Shown: piece by piece, positions 35,574 through 44,076 of the stretch
Layout: each line of letters begins with the position of its first letter
How positions within the stretch are numbered: the stretch's first letter is position 1
Source: an uncultured Acidobacteriota bacterium
GTDB taxonomy: Bacteria > Acidobacteriota > CAIWXX01
Reading direction: 5' to 3'
Assembly: GCA_903916735.1 (NCBI GenBank)
Contig: CAIWXX010000155.1
Coordinates: 1 to 44,076, forward strand
Length of the DNA: 44,076 nucleotides
Notes under the pieces: model-generated
Told to the model about the DNA's origin: nothing
The model's database searches: none
What the model saw: only the letters and a program-made list of their open reading frames with translations
Position numbers and translations under genes: made by a program

Positions 35574-38500
35574 AGCGAACCTTCTTCGCAATCAGCGGTA
35601 CTCGCGCTGGCGAGCGGATCGCTTGCCGAATGAATGAGCCACCGAGTCGATTCGATGTACTCGGCAAGAGCTGCGATGGTCGGCGTCATGAAAATTTGGC
35701 GCAATGGCATTTCCATCTGCAGAGAGGTTCGTATGCGCGAGATCATCTGGGTCGCCATAAGGGAATGTCCGCCGAGTTCGAAAAAATTGTCGTGAATACT
35801 CACCTGGTCGAATCCGAGGACGCGCTGCCAGATTTCCGACAGCGCTTCTTCGGTCGGGGTTGTCGGGGCTTCAAATGCGCTGGTCGATCCTGACCGGGAC
35901 CAGTCCGGCGCCGGCAACGCTCGGCGATCAATCTTCCCATTCGGCGTCAATGGCAGCACCGGGAGGAAAATAAAAGCCGAGGGCATCATCGAAAGAGGCA
36001 ATTTCTGTTCAAGGAAGAGACGGAGTTCCCGAGAAGCGGGCGATGGGGCCTGCTTGGATGTGACGTAGGCCACAAGGCGCTTGGCATCAGACCCGTCATC
36101 ATGCGCGATGACAATGGCCTCCCTGACAGCAGGGTGATCGACCAGCGCAGCCTCAATCTCACCAAGCTCTATACGGAACCCACGGATCTTGACCTGATGG
36201 TCGATGCGACCAAGGAATTCGATGTTGCCATCGGAGAGGTAGCGAGCCAGATCGCCGGTTCTATACATTCGAGAGCCGGCAAAAAACCTGAAAGGATCCG
36301 GGACAAATTTCTCGGCAGTCAGATCGGCCCGTCCCAGGTACCCGCGCGCTAACCCATCTCCTCCAATAAAAAGCTCGCCCGGAACTCCTTGTGGCACAGG
36401 CCGTCCTCCCGGGTCGAGAAGGTAAACCCGAGTGTTGGCGATGGGCCGGCCGATCGGTGGATTCCGTGTGGCGCCTCTTTTCATAACGGCCCACGTCGTG
36501 TAGGTTGTATCCTCAGATGGGCCATACAGATTGAGGACGCGATCGATGGATTGGCGGGAATAGATCTGCTGGACGAGAGCATTTTTCAAGGCTTCGCCGG
36601 CGAGGTTCACTGTTCGAATGGTTGCCGGCACAGCATCCATGCGAATCAATTCGGTCATCGCGGATGGAACCGTATTGATCAAGGTCACTTCGTGCGCCGC
36701 ACTCAGATTTGGAAGATGCAGGACGTTCTCAGCGAGGATCACTTTTCCGCCCCGGCAAAGAGTCGCAAATAGCTCGAAGACCGATAGATCAAAGCAAATG
36801 GACGTGGATGCAAGCACCCCCGCCATCTCATCTCTGGAGAAAGCATCCTGAACCCAGTGAACAAAAGTCACGACGCTGCTGTGTTCGATGGCCACTGCTT
36901 TGGGAACGCCTGTCGATCCTGATGTATAAATGAGATATGCCAGATTCTGCGGACACAATGGCACGGCAGGATTGTCGGGGCGGCATCGAGTCAAAATTTC
37001 CTTATCATGATCGAGGCACAGAACATGTGCCCGATGCTCCGGCATCGATTTCAGAAGATACTGCTTCGTGATCAGCACCGACGACCGGCTGTCTCTCAGG
37101 ATGAAATCAATGCGCTCCCTCGGATAATCCGGATCGATGGGGACATAGGCCGCGCCTGCTTTAAGGATTCCCAATAATCCGACAACCATATCGGGAGAAC
37201 GCTCCATGCAGAGTCCAACCAGGTTCTCCGGCACGACACCAAGCACGAGAAGGCGATGAGCAATCCGGTTGGCTCGGTCGTTGAGTTCCTGATACGTCAG
37301 GCGTTGGTTTTCAAAAACGACCGCCACTGCATCAGGGGTTCTTTCCACTTGGGTCTCGATGAGGTGATGGAGGCATTGATCTCGAGGATAGGCCCTCTGA
37401 GTGTCGTTCCATTCCAGCAAGAGGCGTTGTTGTTCAGCGTTCGTCAAAAGAAGAAGCTCGGATATCCGCCGTTCGGGGCTTATCACAATCTCCTCTAATA
37501 TCATCTGGAGATGGCCGAGCATTCGATCGACTGTTTCTTTGTCGAAGAGGTCCGCATTGTATTCGGCCATTGCGATGAGACCTTGCTGCGTCTCCCCCAT
37601 GAAGAGAGTCAGATCAAGCTTCGATGTCCCGTTGTGAAACTCCTTTGGGCTCACCATCAGTTCGCCGGTCTTGATGTGGCTGGGAGGTGGATTTTGAAGG
37701 GCGAACATGATCTGAACCATCGGGTTACGACTCAGCTCCCGTCGCAGCTGGAATTCCTCGACAACCTGCTTAATCGGGACATCCTGATGACTGTACGCGC
37801 CCAGAGCGGCTTCGCGGACTCGTCCCAGCAACTCGCGAAAACCCGGATCACCCGAAAGATCCGTCCGCAGGCATATCGAATTCACAAAAAAGCCGATCAG
37901 CCCTTCGATTTCAGTCTGATTGCGTGAGGCGATCGGAGATCCCACAACGATGTCCGTCTGGCCGGTGTATCGGTGGAGAAGTATCTTGAACGCCGCCAGG
38001 AGCAACATGAAAAGCGTCACTCCTTCTTGCCGGCAGAGAGATTTAATCGAGTCGCTGAGGAGAGGAGTCAGAGTGGAGGTTCGGACTTCTCCCGCGAATG
38101 TCTGAACGGACGGTCGTGGGCGATCCATCGGCAGTTCCAATACTTGTGGCGCGCCCGCCAATTGCCGTCTCCAGTATGATAATTGTTCTTCCAAGACCTC
38201 GCCCCGTAACCACAACCGCTGCCAGGCAGCATAGTCGGAATATCGAATCGCGAGTTCGGGGAGGGGGGATTCTCGGCCGGCTTTAAACGCCTCATACAGA
38301 ACCACGAGCTCTCGAAACAAGACTCCCATCGTCCAATCATCGCCGGCGATATGATGCATGATCAGGAGGAGAACATGTTTTTCCGATTCGAGGCGCAAGA
38401 GAACCGCTCGCACCATCAGATCCTTTTCCAGGTTGAATGGCTTTTGTGCCTCTTCCCTGGACATTCGTTCCATTTCAATATCGCGATCGGCCGGCGGTAT

Positions 38501-40636
38501 TTCCTGCAGATCCACAAGGGGCATGCTCAGCTGAGCAGTAGGGGCGATCATCTGTGCGGGAATTCCTCCATCAAGAAGATAAGTTGTTCGCAGGGGCTCA
38601 TGACGCCGTACGATTTCATTCAGAGCCCGGCCGAGTGCGTCGACATGCAGTGGTCCGATCAACTCAGCTTTGTAAGGAATGTTATATGCAGCGGAGTTGG
38701 GCGCGAGTTGATCAAGAAACCAGAGACTTTCTTGGGCGAACGAGAGTGGGAGCTTTTGCCGGCTGGATCGTGCGATTTGCCGGAGAGGAGGAGTTCTTCG
38801 ATGGTGGCCATCATGTCGAGCGCTCTCAACCGAGCAGGCCAGTTTTTCCACCGTCGGCGATTCGAAGAAAATTCTCTGAGGCAACTCCACTCCGAAAATC
38901 GTCCGAATTTTGGAAATGATGCGTGTCGCGAACAATGAGTGGCCGCCAAGGTCGAAGAAATTATCGAGAACACCGATTCTCTCCGCATGCAGCACATCCG
39001 ACCACATTCCCACGAGGACATCTTCAACCGGCGTCCGGGGGGCCACATATTCGCGACCATCATCCCACCCACTCCTATCAGGCGCCGGCAGAGCACGCCG
39101 ATTCACTTTGCCGTTCGGTGTCAACGGCAGCGATTCCATGATCACAATCGCCGATGGCACCATGTATTCTGGTAGCTTCTCTTTGACTGACCCTCGAAGT
39201 TCGCGGGGAACCAGCTCCGCACCTTCCTCCGGCACAACATATGCGACGAGCCGCTTATCATCAGGGATGTCCTCTCGGACAACAACGACCGCTTCCCGCA
39301 CTCCTTGGTGCGACTCAAGCGTCACCTCGATCTCACCCAATTCGACCCGGAACCCCCTCAACTTCACCTGATGATCGATCCGGCCGAGGAAATCGATCTC
39401 CCCATTTGCCAAGTACCGTGCGAGATCCCCGGTCATGTAGAGCCGTGCTCCAGGTCTCCCACTGAATGGATCCGGGATGAACCGCTCCGCCGTTGCATCC
39501 GGCCGGTTCAGATAACCTCGCGCCAATCCAGCCCCGCCCATAAAAAGCTGACCCGCTTCTCCAAAGGGCACCGGGCGGAGCATTTCATCCAGGATATAGG
39601 CTTCGGAATTCACAATTGGCCGTCCAATGGTCGGCGCTTGCGTGCTTCCTTTGGGCACGAGCGCAAAGGTCGAATAGGTCGTATCCTCCGATGGCCCGTA
39701 AAGATTGTAAACCTTCTCTACTGTTTCATGGCGATACACCCGCTGTACGAGCGCATTCTTCAATGGCTCCCCAGCCAGATTCACTGTCCGCACGAATTTT
39801 GGAATCGCGTCCATCCTGACAAGTTCGGCCATTGCTGATGGCACTGTATTGATCAGACTCACTTCGTCAGCTGCGTGGAGTGACGGCAACTGCAACGCAT
39901 TTTCCACCATGATGACTGTGCCGCCATAGCTCAGCGGCACGAACAGCTCAAAAATTGAAATGTCGAAGCAGATCGATGTCGATGCCAGCACCCCCCTCAA
40001 TTCCTCGCGGGAGAACACCTTCGCGGCCCACGTGATAAACGTCACCGTATTCGCATGCTCAATCGCCACACCCTTCGGCCTGCCCGTTGATCCGGATGTA
40101 TAGATCACATACGCCAGGTTCCCGGCATCCGCGCGTCTCCTCAGTCTTCTGTCGCTCTCACGTGCGATCTCATCTTTTGCTCGATCGATGCAAACAACCT
40201 GCATGCCATGCAAATGCGGCAGATTTTCGAGCTCCTTCTCCTGCGTCAGCATGACCCGCACTCGTGCATCTTCGACGATAATCCCGAGTCGCTCTTTCGG
40301 ATAGGCTGGATCGAGCGGCACGTAGGCCCCTCCCGACTTCAGAATCCCCAATAGCCCGATCACCAGCTCGGCCGATCGCTCCATACAGATGCCGACAAGA
40401 ACCTCAGGCCCAACGCCCAACCTCTTCAAGTGACGTGCAAGCTGGTTAGCGCGCCTCTCCAACTCGCCATAGCTCACTCGACGGGTCCCGTCGATGATCG
40501 CGTCCTTCTCAGGCGTCCGATCCACCTGCTTCTCGAACAGCTCCGTCAAACACCGTATCTGTGGGTTCTGCTTTTTCGACATAGGCCTCTCAGGTATATG
40601 CTCTTCTTCTATTGGACGTGAACTAAACCACTCCAT
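35570..40636 (-). CDS. NRPS-2: A-PCP-C-A-PCP, two alanine-type modules
   Basis: A 1688-residue synthetase. A1 spans about 28-525, PCP1 540-605 (S567), C 628-1060, A2 1085-1575, PCP2 1605-1665 (S1625). It has no N-terminal condensation domain, as expected of an initiating synthetase. By hand alignment to GrsA, A1 reads D-I-F-N-N-A-L-T-Y-K and A2 D-L-F-N-N-A-L-T-Y-K. The second is the code I remember for the alanine-activating domain McyA-2 of microcystin synthetase. Ala-Ala is therefore the best prediction. The C domain carries HHIAGDDW instead of HHxxxDG, with the catalytic His and Asp kept. The protein ends in an acidic tail ADCEEGSL, a plausible ligand for the NRPS-3 docking domain. ATG 40636 overlaps the NRPS-1 stop by 14 bases. 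ATG 40582, with GAGAGG nearby, is an alternative start. Confidence 0.95.
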   Translation of the reverse strand: MEWFSSRPIEEEHIPERPMSKKQNPQIRCLTELFEKQVDRTPEKDAIIDGTRRVSYGELERRANQLARHLKRLGVGPEVLVGICMERSAELVIGLLGILKSGGAYVPLDPAYPKERLGIIVEDARVRVMLTQEKELENLPHLHGMQVVCIDRAKDEIARESDRRLRRRADAGNLAYVIYTSGSTGRPKGVAIEHANTVTFITWAAKVFSREELRGVLASTSICFDISIFELFVPLSYGGTVIMVENALQLPSLHAADEVSLINTVPSAMAELVRMDAIPKFVRTVNLAGEPLKNALVQRVYRHETVEKVYNLYGPSEDTTYSTFALVPKGSTQAPTIGRPIVNSEAYILDEMLRPVPFGEAGQLFMGGAGLARGYLNRPDATAERFIPDPFSGRPGARLYMTGDLARYLANGEIDFLGRIDHQVKLRGFRVELGEIEVTLESHQGVREAVVVVREDIPDDKRLVAYVVPEEGAELVPRELRGSVKEKLPEYMVPSAIVIMESLPLTPNGKVNRRALPAPDRSGWDDGREYVAPRTPVEDVLVGMWSDVLHAERIGVLDNFFDLGGHSLFATRIISKIRTIFGVELPQRIFFESPTVEKLACSVESARHDGHHRRTPPLRQIARSSRQKLPLSFAQESLWFLDQLAPNSAAYNIPYKAELIGPLHVDALGRALNEIVRRHEPLRTTYLLDGGIPAQMIAPTAQLSMPLVDLQEIPPADRDIEMERMSREEAQKPFNLEKDLMVRAVLLRLESEKHVLLLIMHHIAGDDWTMGVLFRELVVLYEAFKAGRESPLPELAIRYSDYAAWQRLWLRGEVLEEQLSYWRRQLAGAPQVLELPMDRPRPSVQTFAGEVRTSTLTPLLSDSIKSLCRQEGVTLFMLLLAAFKILLHRYTGQTDIVVGSPIASRNQTEIEGLIGFFVNSICLRTDLSGDPGFRELLGRVREAALGAYSHQDVPIKQVVEEFQLRRELSRNPMVQIMFALQNPPPSHIKTGELMVSPKEFHNGTSKLDLTLFMGETQQGLIAMAEYNADLFDKETVDRMLGHLQMILEEIVISPERRISELLLLTNAEQQRLLLEWNDTQRAYPRDQCLHHLIETQVERTPDAVAVVFENQRLTYQELNDRANRIAHRLLVLGVVPENLVGLCMERSPDMVVGLLGILKAGAAYVPIDPDYPRERIDFILRDSRSSVLITKQYLLKSMPEHRAHVLCLDHDKEILTRCRPDNPAVPLCPQNLAYLIYTSGSTGVPKAVAIEHSSVVTFVHWVQDAFSRDEMAGVLASTSICFDLSVFELFATLCRGGKVILAENVLHLPNLSAAHEVTLINTVPSAMTELIRMDAVPATIRTVNLAGEALKNALVQQIYSRQSIDRVLNLYGPSEDTTYTTWAVMKRGATRNPPIGRPIANTRVYLLDPGGRPVPQGVPGELFIGGDGLARGYLGRADLTAEKFVPDPFRFFAGSRMYRTGDLARYLSDGNIEFLGRIDHQVKIRGFRIELGEIEAALVDHPAVREAIVIAHDDGSDAKRLVAYVTSKQAPSPASRELRLFLEQKLPLSMMPSAFIFLPVLPLTPNGKIDRRALPAPDWSRSGSTSAFEAPTTPTEEALSEIWQRVLGFDQVSIHDNFFELGGHSLMATQMISRIRTSLQMEMPLRQIFMTPTIAALAEYIESTRWLIHSASDPLASASTADCEEGSL

Positions 40637-43600
40637 CCTCGGTCATTTTCTCAACCTCTTCCAAAATCAATTCCTCAATGACGAGGCCGAGAGTGGCGAT
40701 CGTCGGCTCTTCAAAAAGGTTCCGCAGAGGAACATCGACCTGAAAAACCTGCTGCACGCGGTAGATAACCTGTGGGAGAAGCAGGGAATGTCCTCCGAGA
40801 TCGAAGAAATTGTCATTGATCCCAACGCGCTCCAAACCAAGAACATCGGACCAGATCTCGGTGAGCTTCTGCTCAATTTCGTTTGTCGGTCGGGTGAAAG
40901 AGTTTTCCAGATCAGGTCGATAACGATCCGGAGCCGGCAGCGCTCGCCGATCCACCTTGCCGCTCGATGTGAGAGGCAGTGCATCAAGCAGAACGATGAC
41001 AGCCGGCACCATGTGGTTGGGGAGTCGCTCCTGCAAAAACACTCGCAGCTCGTTCGTGGTCGGCGCCGGATCACCGACTGCAACGGCGTAGGCCACCAGC
41101 CGGAGATTTCCAGAGGAATCTTCTTGAGCCGTCACAGCGCATCCCATCAGGGAAGGATGTTGAGCCAGTACGGATTCCACTTCGCCGAGCTCGACACGGA
41201 AACCTCGGATTTTTACCTGGTAGTCAATTCGGCCAAGGAACTCCATGGATCCATCCGATCGCCATCGCACCAGGTCTCCGGTCCTATAGAGCCTCTCACC
41301 GAGTCGTTGACTGAATGGATTCGGCACAAATCTTTCGGCGGTCAGATCGGGATGGTCCAGATATCCGCGAGCCAGGCAGTCGCCGCCTATGAGCAATTCG
41401 CCCGGAATACCGACCGGCACGAGATCCAGGTGTGCATCCATCACGAATGCCCGCGCATTTGGGACCGCGCTTCCAATGGGAATCTCGGAGAGAAGGCCCT
41501 TCTCCATCGACTCCCGTGGCACCTCATAATAAGTCGCCACAATGGTGGACTCGGTCGGGCCATATGTGTTGAAGAGCCTCACATGCGTCCCGGCATTTCT
41601 TCCCCATGCAACCAGCCTCTCCGAAAGCGCCTTTTCGCCTCCGAGAATTACGACGCGCACCGATGGTGGCAAAATCAATTTTTCTGTTTCAATGCCTTTC
41701 GTCAGTTCATGCCAGAAAGCAGTCGGCAGGTCGAGGATGGTAATTTTCCATTCTTCGCATCGCTCAAGAAAATGCGAGAATGATGCGATCATCGTCTCCG
41801 TGCGCAGCACGAGAGTCGCGCCATGAGCCAATGACGGGTAAATTTCTTCGGCACTCGCATCAAAACTCAGTGATGCAAATTGGAGGACATGGTCGCTGGT
41901 TCTCACATCATAGACATGCCGAGCAACCTTCGTGTAATTGCCGAGAGAACCATGCTGGACCATGACGCCTTTCGGTTTGCCCGTCGATCCCGATGTGTAG
42001 ATGACGTAAGCCATATTCGCGGGAGTCACCGATGAGATCGGATTCGAAACGCTCAAGCCGCCAAGGGCGCCCCAACATTGATCCAGGATTATCCGCTGTA
42101 ATCCTGATTCAGGAAGCGAATCTGCAACCTGGCTGGTCGTCAGAAGCAACAGTGCGCCTGCTTCATCCAGGATGAATGCCTTCCGATTGATTGGATATGC
42201 GGGATCCATGGGAACATAGGCTCCTCCAGCTTTCAGGACGCCCAGAATCGCAATGATCATGTCCAGACATCGAGGCATGCAGAGCGCGACGCGAACTTCG
42301 GGGCCAACGCCTAGGGATCGCAGATAGTGTGCCAATTGATTGGCGCGGGAATTGAGCTCTCGATACGTCAGCCGGCTGTCTTCCATGCGGACAGCCTCCT
42401 GATCCGGCATTCGCTCAACTTGAGCCTCGAACATCCGATGCACGAGCAGCTCATCGCCGAGGTTCATGGTTGCCCCCGCCTGAGCCAGTAGCCGGTTGCA
42501 TTCTTCATCAGCCATCAGAGAAAGACGCGATATTTTCTGATGAGGATTAGCAATGGCATTTTCAAGAAGAGACTGGAAGCGTTGAAGCAAGCGCAAAACC
42601 GTCGGCCGGTCGAAGAGCTTTCCGTTATAAAGTATGGCAGCCGTGAGACCGTTTTGATTCTCGATCACCGTCAGCGCCAGATCAAAAATCGCTGTTCCAA
42701 GATCAATCCCCCGCTCGATGCCGATTGGAGTCAAAGTCAGCTGAGGGAGTTGAACATCAGGAGGTGGAACATTTTGGAGAAGATACATGACCTGGAACGG
42801 TGACGTGCGTGCCGGCTGGCGTTCAGGTTGTAACGTTCGGAGTACCTGTTCGAGTGGAAGATCCTGGTGTGCGAAAGCTTCAAGCGTGACATTCCGTGTT
42901 CGATCCACCAAGTCCTGGAAGGTCGGATCTCCAGCCAGATCGGCTCGCAGGATCAGCGTATTCAGGAAGAACCCGATCAAGTCCTCTGTATCGGATCTGT
43001 TGCGATTGGCAATCGGCGCACCGATGAGAAAATCATCTTGCCCGGTATACCGATAGAGGATCGCCTGGAAACCAGCGAGGAGTGTCATGTAGAGAGAAGC
43101 CCCGTGCCGGCGACTCATTTTCTTAAGGTCATCGACGAGAGTCGGGGATAGAGTCAGTGCTTCTTCTGCTGCCTGGAAACCGTGCGTCAGCGTTCGCGAA
43201 CGATCTGTGAGCAATTCCAGGACCGGCAAGCTTCCTCCAAGCTTCTGCTCCCAGAAAGCGATTTGATTCTCCAGCGCTTCACCCTGCAGCCACCCTCGCT
43301 GCCAGAGCGCGAAATCGGCATATTGAATCGGCAATTCCGGCAAAGGAGATTGCTTTTCCTCCGAAAAGGCTCGATACAGGAGGATCAACTCGCGGATAAA
43401 AACACGCGACGACCAGCCATCTGTAATGATGTGATGGAGGGCCATGATCATGACATGGTCATGATCGCCCAGGCGGAGTATCGAGACACGAATGAGTGGA
43501 CCAATTGCCAGGTCAAATGGCTTGCTGTCTTCCTCGTCCACGAGGCGCTTGATTTCGCTCTCTTGGTCATTTTCAGGAACACTCTGGAGATCATGCAGAT

Positions 43601-44076
43601 GAATAGTCAGGTTCATCTGAGGCTTGATGACCTGAAATGGGTTGCCATCCACGGGCTCGAACACTGTTCGAAGGTTTTCATGCCGGCGCAGAATCTCGTT
43701 GAAGCAGCGCTCAAGGATATCCAGATCGAGACTTCCATCGAGTCGAACGGCTCGACTTATTGTATAGGCTGAAGTCCCCGGATCGAGTTGATTGAGGAAC
43801 CACATTCGCTCCTGAGCAAACGAAAGAGGTATGTTGTCGGGCCGAGGCTGTGGGATGAGAGGCGGAACGCTGTCGGATGATTCAAGATTTTTGGCAACAA
43901 CAATCTCAGCCAGGCAGGCGATCGTCGGGTTTTCGAAGAGGCTTCGCAGCGGGAGCTCCTTCTGAAACACCGCGCGGACTCGCGATATGACCTGCGTTGC
44001 CAGAAGCGAGTGCCCGCCGAGATCGAAGAAATTATCGTGGACACCAACACGTTCCCGATGGAGAACCTCGGCCCAG
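40623..44076 (-). CDS. NRPS-1 (5' end outside window): ...PCP-C-A-PCP
   Basis: The frame is open through the right edge, so the N-terminal part lies beyond the window. The visible part begins inside a PCP domain (VHDNFFDLGGHSLLATQVI). A condensation domain (HHIITDGWS), an adenylation domain (TSGSTGKPKGVM, FNTYGPTEST, YRTGDLVRW) and a final PCP (INDNFFDLGGHSLLLPQV) follow. By hand alignment to GrsA, the A pocket reads D-A-E-D-I-G-T-I-V-K. It resembles the lysine code of bacitracin synthetase, and its two acidic residues fit a basic side chain. The protein ends in EKMTEDGVV, an acidic tail like that of NRPS-2. There is no TE, epimerase or C-terminal C domain. The chain must be passed on in trans, but NRPS-2 lacks an accepting C domain at its start. 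Confidence 0.93.
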   Translation of the reverse strand, partial: WAEVLHRERVGVHDNFFDLGGHSLLATQVISRVRAVFQKELPLRSLFENPTIACLAEIVVAKNLESSDSVPPLIPQPRPDNIPLSFAQERMWFLNQLDPGTSAYTISRAVRLDGSLDLDILERCFNEILRRHENLRTVFEPVDGNPFQVIKPQMNLTIHLHDLQSVPENDQESEIKRLVDEEDSKPFDLAIGPLIRVSILRLGDHDHVMIMALHHIITDGWSSRVFIRELILLYRAFSEEKQSPLPELPIQYADFALWQRGWLQGEALENQIAFWEQKLGGSLPVLELLTDRSRTLTHGFQAAEEALTLSPTLVDDLKKMSRRHGASLYMTLLAGFQAILYRYTGQDDFLIGAPIANRNRSDTEDLIGFFLNTLILRADLAGDPTFQDLVDRTRNVTLEAFAHQDLPLEQVLRTLQPERQPARTSPFQVMYLLQNVPPPDVQLPQLTLTPIGIERGIDLGTAIFDLALTVIENQNGLTAAILYNGKLFDRPTVLRLLQRFQSLLENAIANPHQKISRLSLMADEECNRLLAQAGATMNLGDELLVHRMFEAQVERMPDQEAVRMEDSRLTYRELNSRANQLAHYLRSLGVGPEVRVALCMPRCLDMIIAILGVLKAGGAYVPMDPAYPINRKAFILDEAGALLLLTTSQVADSLPESGLQRIILDQCWGALGGLSVSNPISSVTPANMAYVIYTSGSTGKPKGVMVQHGSLGNYTKVARHVYDVRTSDHVLQFASLSFDASAEEIYPSLAHGATLVLRTETMIASFSHFLERCEEWKITILDLPTAFWHELTKGIETEKLILPPSVRVVILGGEKALSERLVAWGRNAGTHVRLFNTYGPTESTIVATYYEVPRESMEKGLLSEIPIGSAVPNARAFVMDAHLDLVPVGIPGELLIGGDCLARGYLDHPDLTAERFVPNPFSQRLGERLYRTGDLVRWRSDGSMEFLGRIDYQVKIRGFRVELGEVESVLAQHPSLMGCAVTAQEDSSGNLRLVAYAVAVGDPAPTTNELRVFLQERLPNHMVPAVIVLLDALPLTSSGKVDRRALPAPDRYRPDLENSFTRPTNEIEQKLTEIWSDVLGLERVGINDNFFDLGGHSLLLPQVIYRVQQVFQVDVPLRNLFEEPTIATLGLVIEELILEEVEKMTEDGVV

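Noticed and set aside
40494-41783. 429-codon plus-strand open frame opposite NRPS-1 and NRPS-2
   Set aside because: It is antisense to conserved A, PCP and linker motifs. Its composition mirrors them and it has no domain of its own.
27201-44076. Epimerisation, methylation or reductase domains in the synthetases
   Set aside because: I looked for them after each PCP and within A domains. Only C, A and PCP motifs and one A remnant are present.
1-44076. tRNA or rRNA genes and CRISPR arrays
   Set aside because: I saw no cloverleaf-like sequence with a T-loop motif, no rRNA-like stretch and no regularly spaced direct repeats.

Overview
The window suggests a diderm (Gram-negative) bacterium with moderately high GC. 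There are several lipoprotein or signal-peptide proteins, a DUF192 protein, an archaeal/eukaryotic-type ProRS and a large NRPS locus. The mix of small secreted proteins resembles Acidobacteriota, but nothing here fixes the phylum, so that placement is a weak inference.

Layout. (1) 1-1552 is a mobile-element graveyard. It holds a strong terminator-like hairpin, a frameshifted relic of an IS91/Y2-type transposase on the minus strand, and the first 56 codons of a serine recombinase on the plus strand. (2) 2183-3934 is a SulP/STAS anion transporter. (3) 4334-7414 contains a decayed ECF sigma factor, a small membrane protein, an alpha/beta hydrolase broken at a G7 run, and two secreted proteins built from the same repeated unit. 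(4) 7638-20742 is almost entirely minus strand. It carries envelope and housekeeping genes: a DUF192 protein, a GspG-like protein, an apparently exported Pcm, proS, a Na/Ca-exchanger-family protein, nadB, an IPT-domain lipoprotein, a LolA-like secreted protein, an MFS pump overlapping rsmI, rsmI overlapping mnmA, and a DUF1579 protein followed by a clear terminator.

(5) 20986 to the right edge is a nonribosomal peptide cluster. In minus-strand transcription order it encodes NRPS-1 (5' end outside the window; ...PCP-C-A-PCP), NRPS-2 (A-PCP-C-A-PCP), NRPS-3 (TubC-type docking-C-A-PCP-C-A-PCP-C followed by a vestigial A C-terminal subdomain), a separate thioesterase, a membrane-anchored penicillin-acylase-family Ntn hydrolase, an MbtH protein and an MFS exporter. 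A type II thioesterase lies convergently at the left edge. Junctions are overlapping or short, so the block is probably one operon.

By hand alignment to GrsA, the adenylation pockets read alanine-like twice in NRPS-2, proline-like in the second NRPS-3 module, and a basic (lysine-like) pocket in NRPS-1. The first NRPS-3 pocket is one I do not recognise. The main novelty is architectural. NRPS-2 starts without a condensation domain although another synthetase lies upstream. NRPS-3 ends in a condensation domain with no A or PCP after it. The NRPS-3 tail and the thioesterase N-terminus carry homologous helices. The NRPS-1 and NRPS-2 C-termini share an acidic tail that could compete for the single docking domain of NRPS-3. 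The order of action is therefore probably not simply the gene order.
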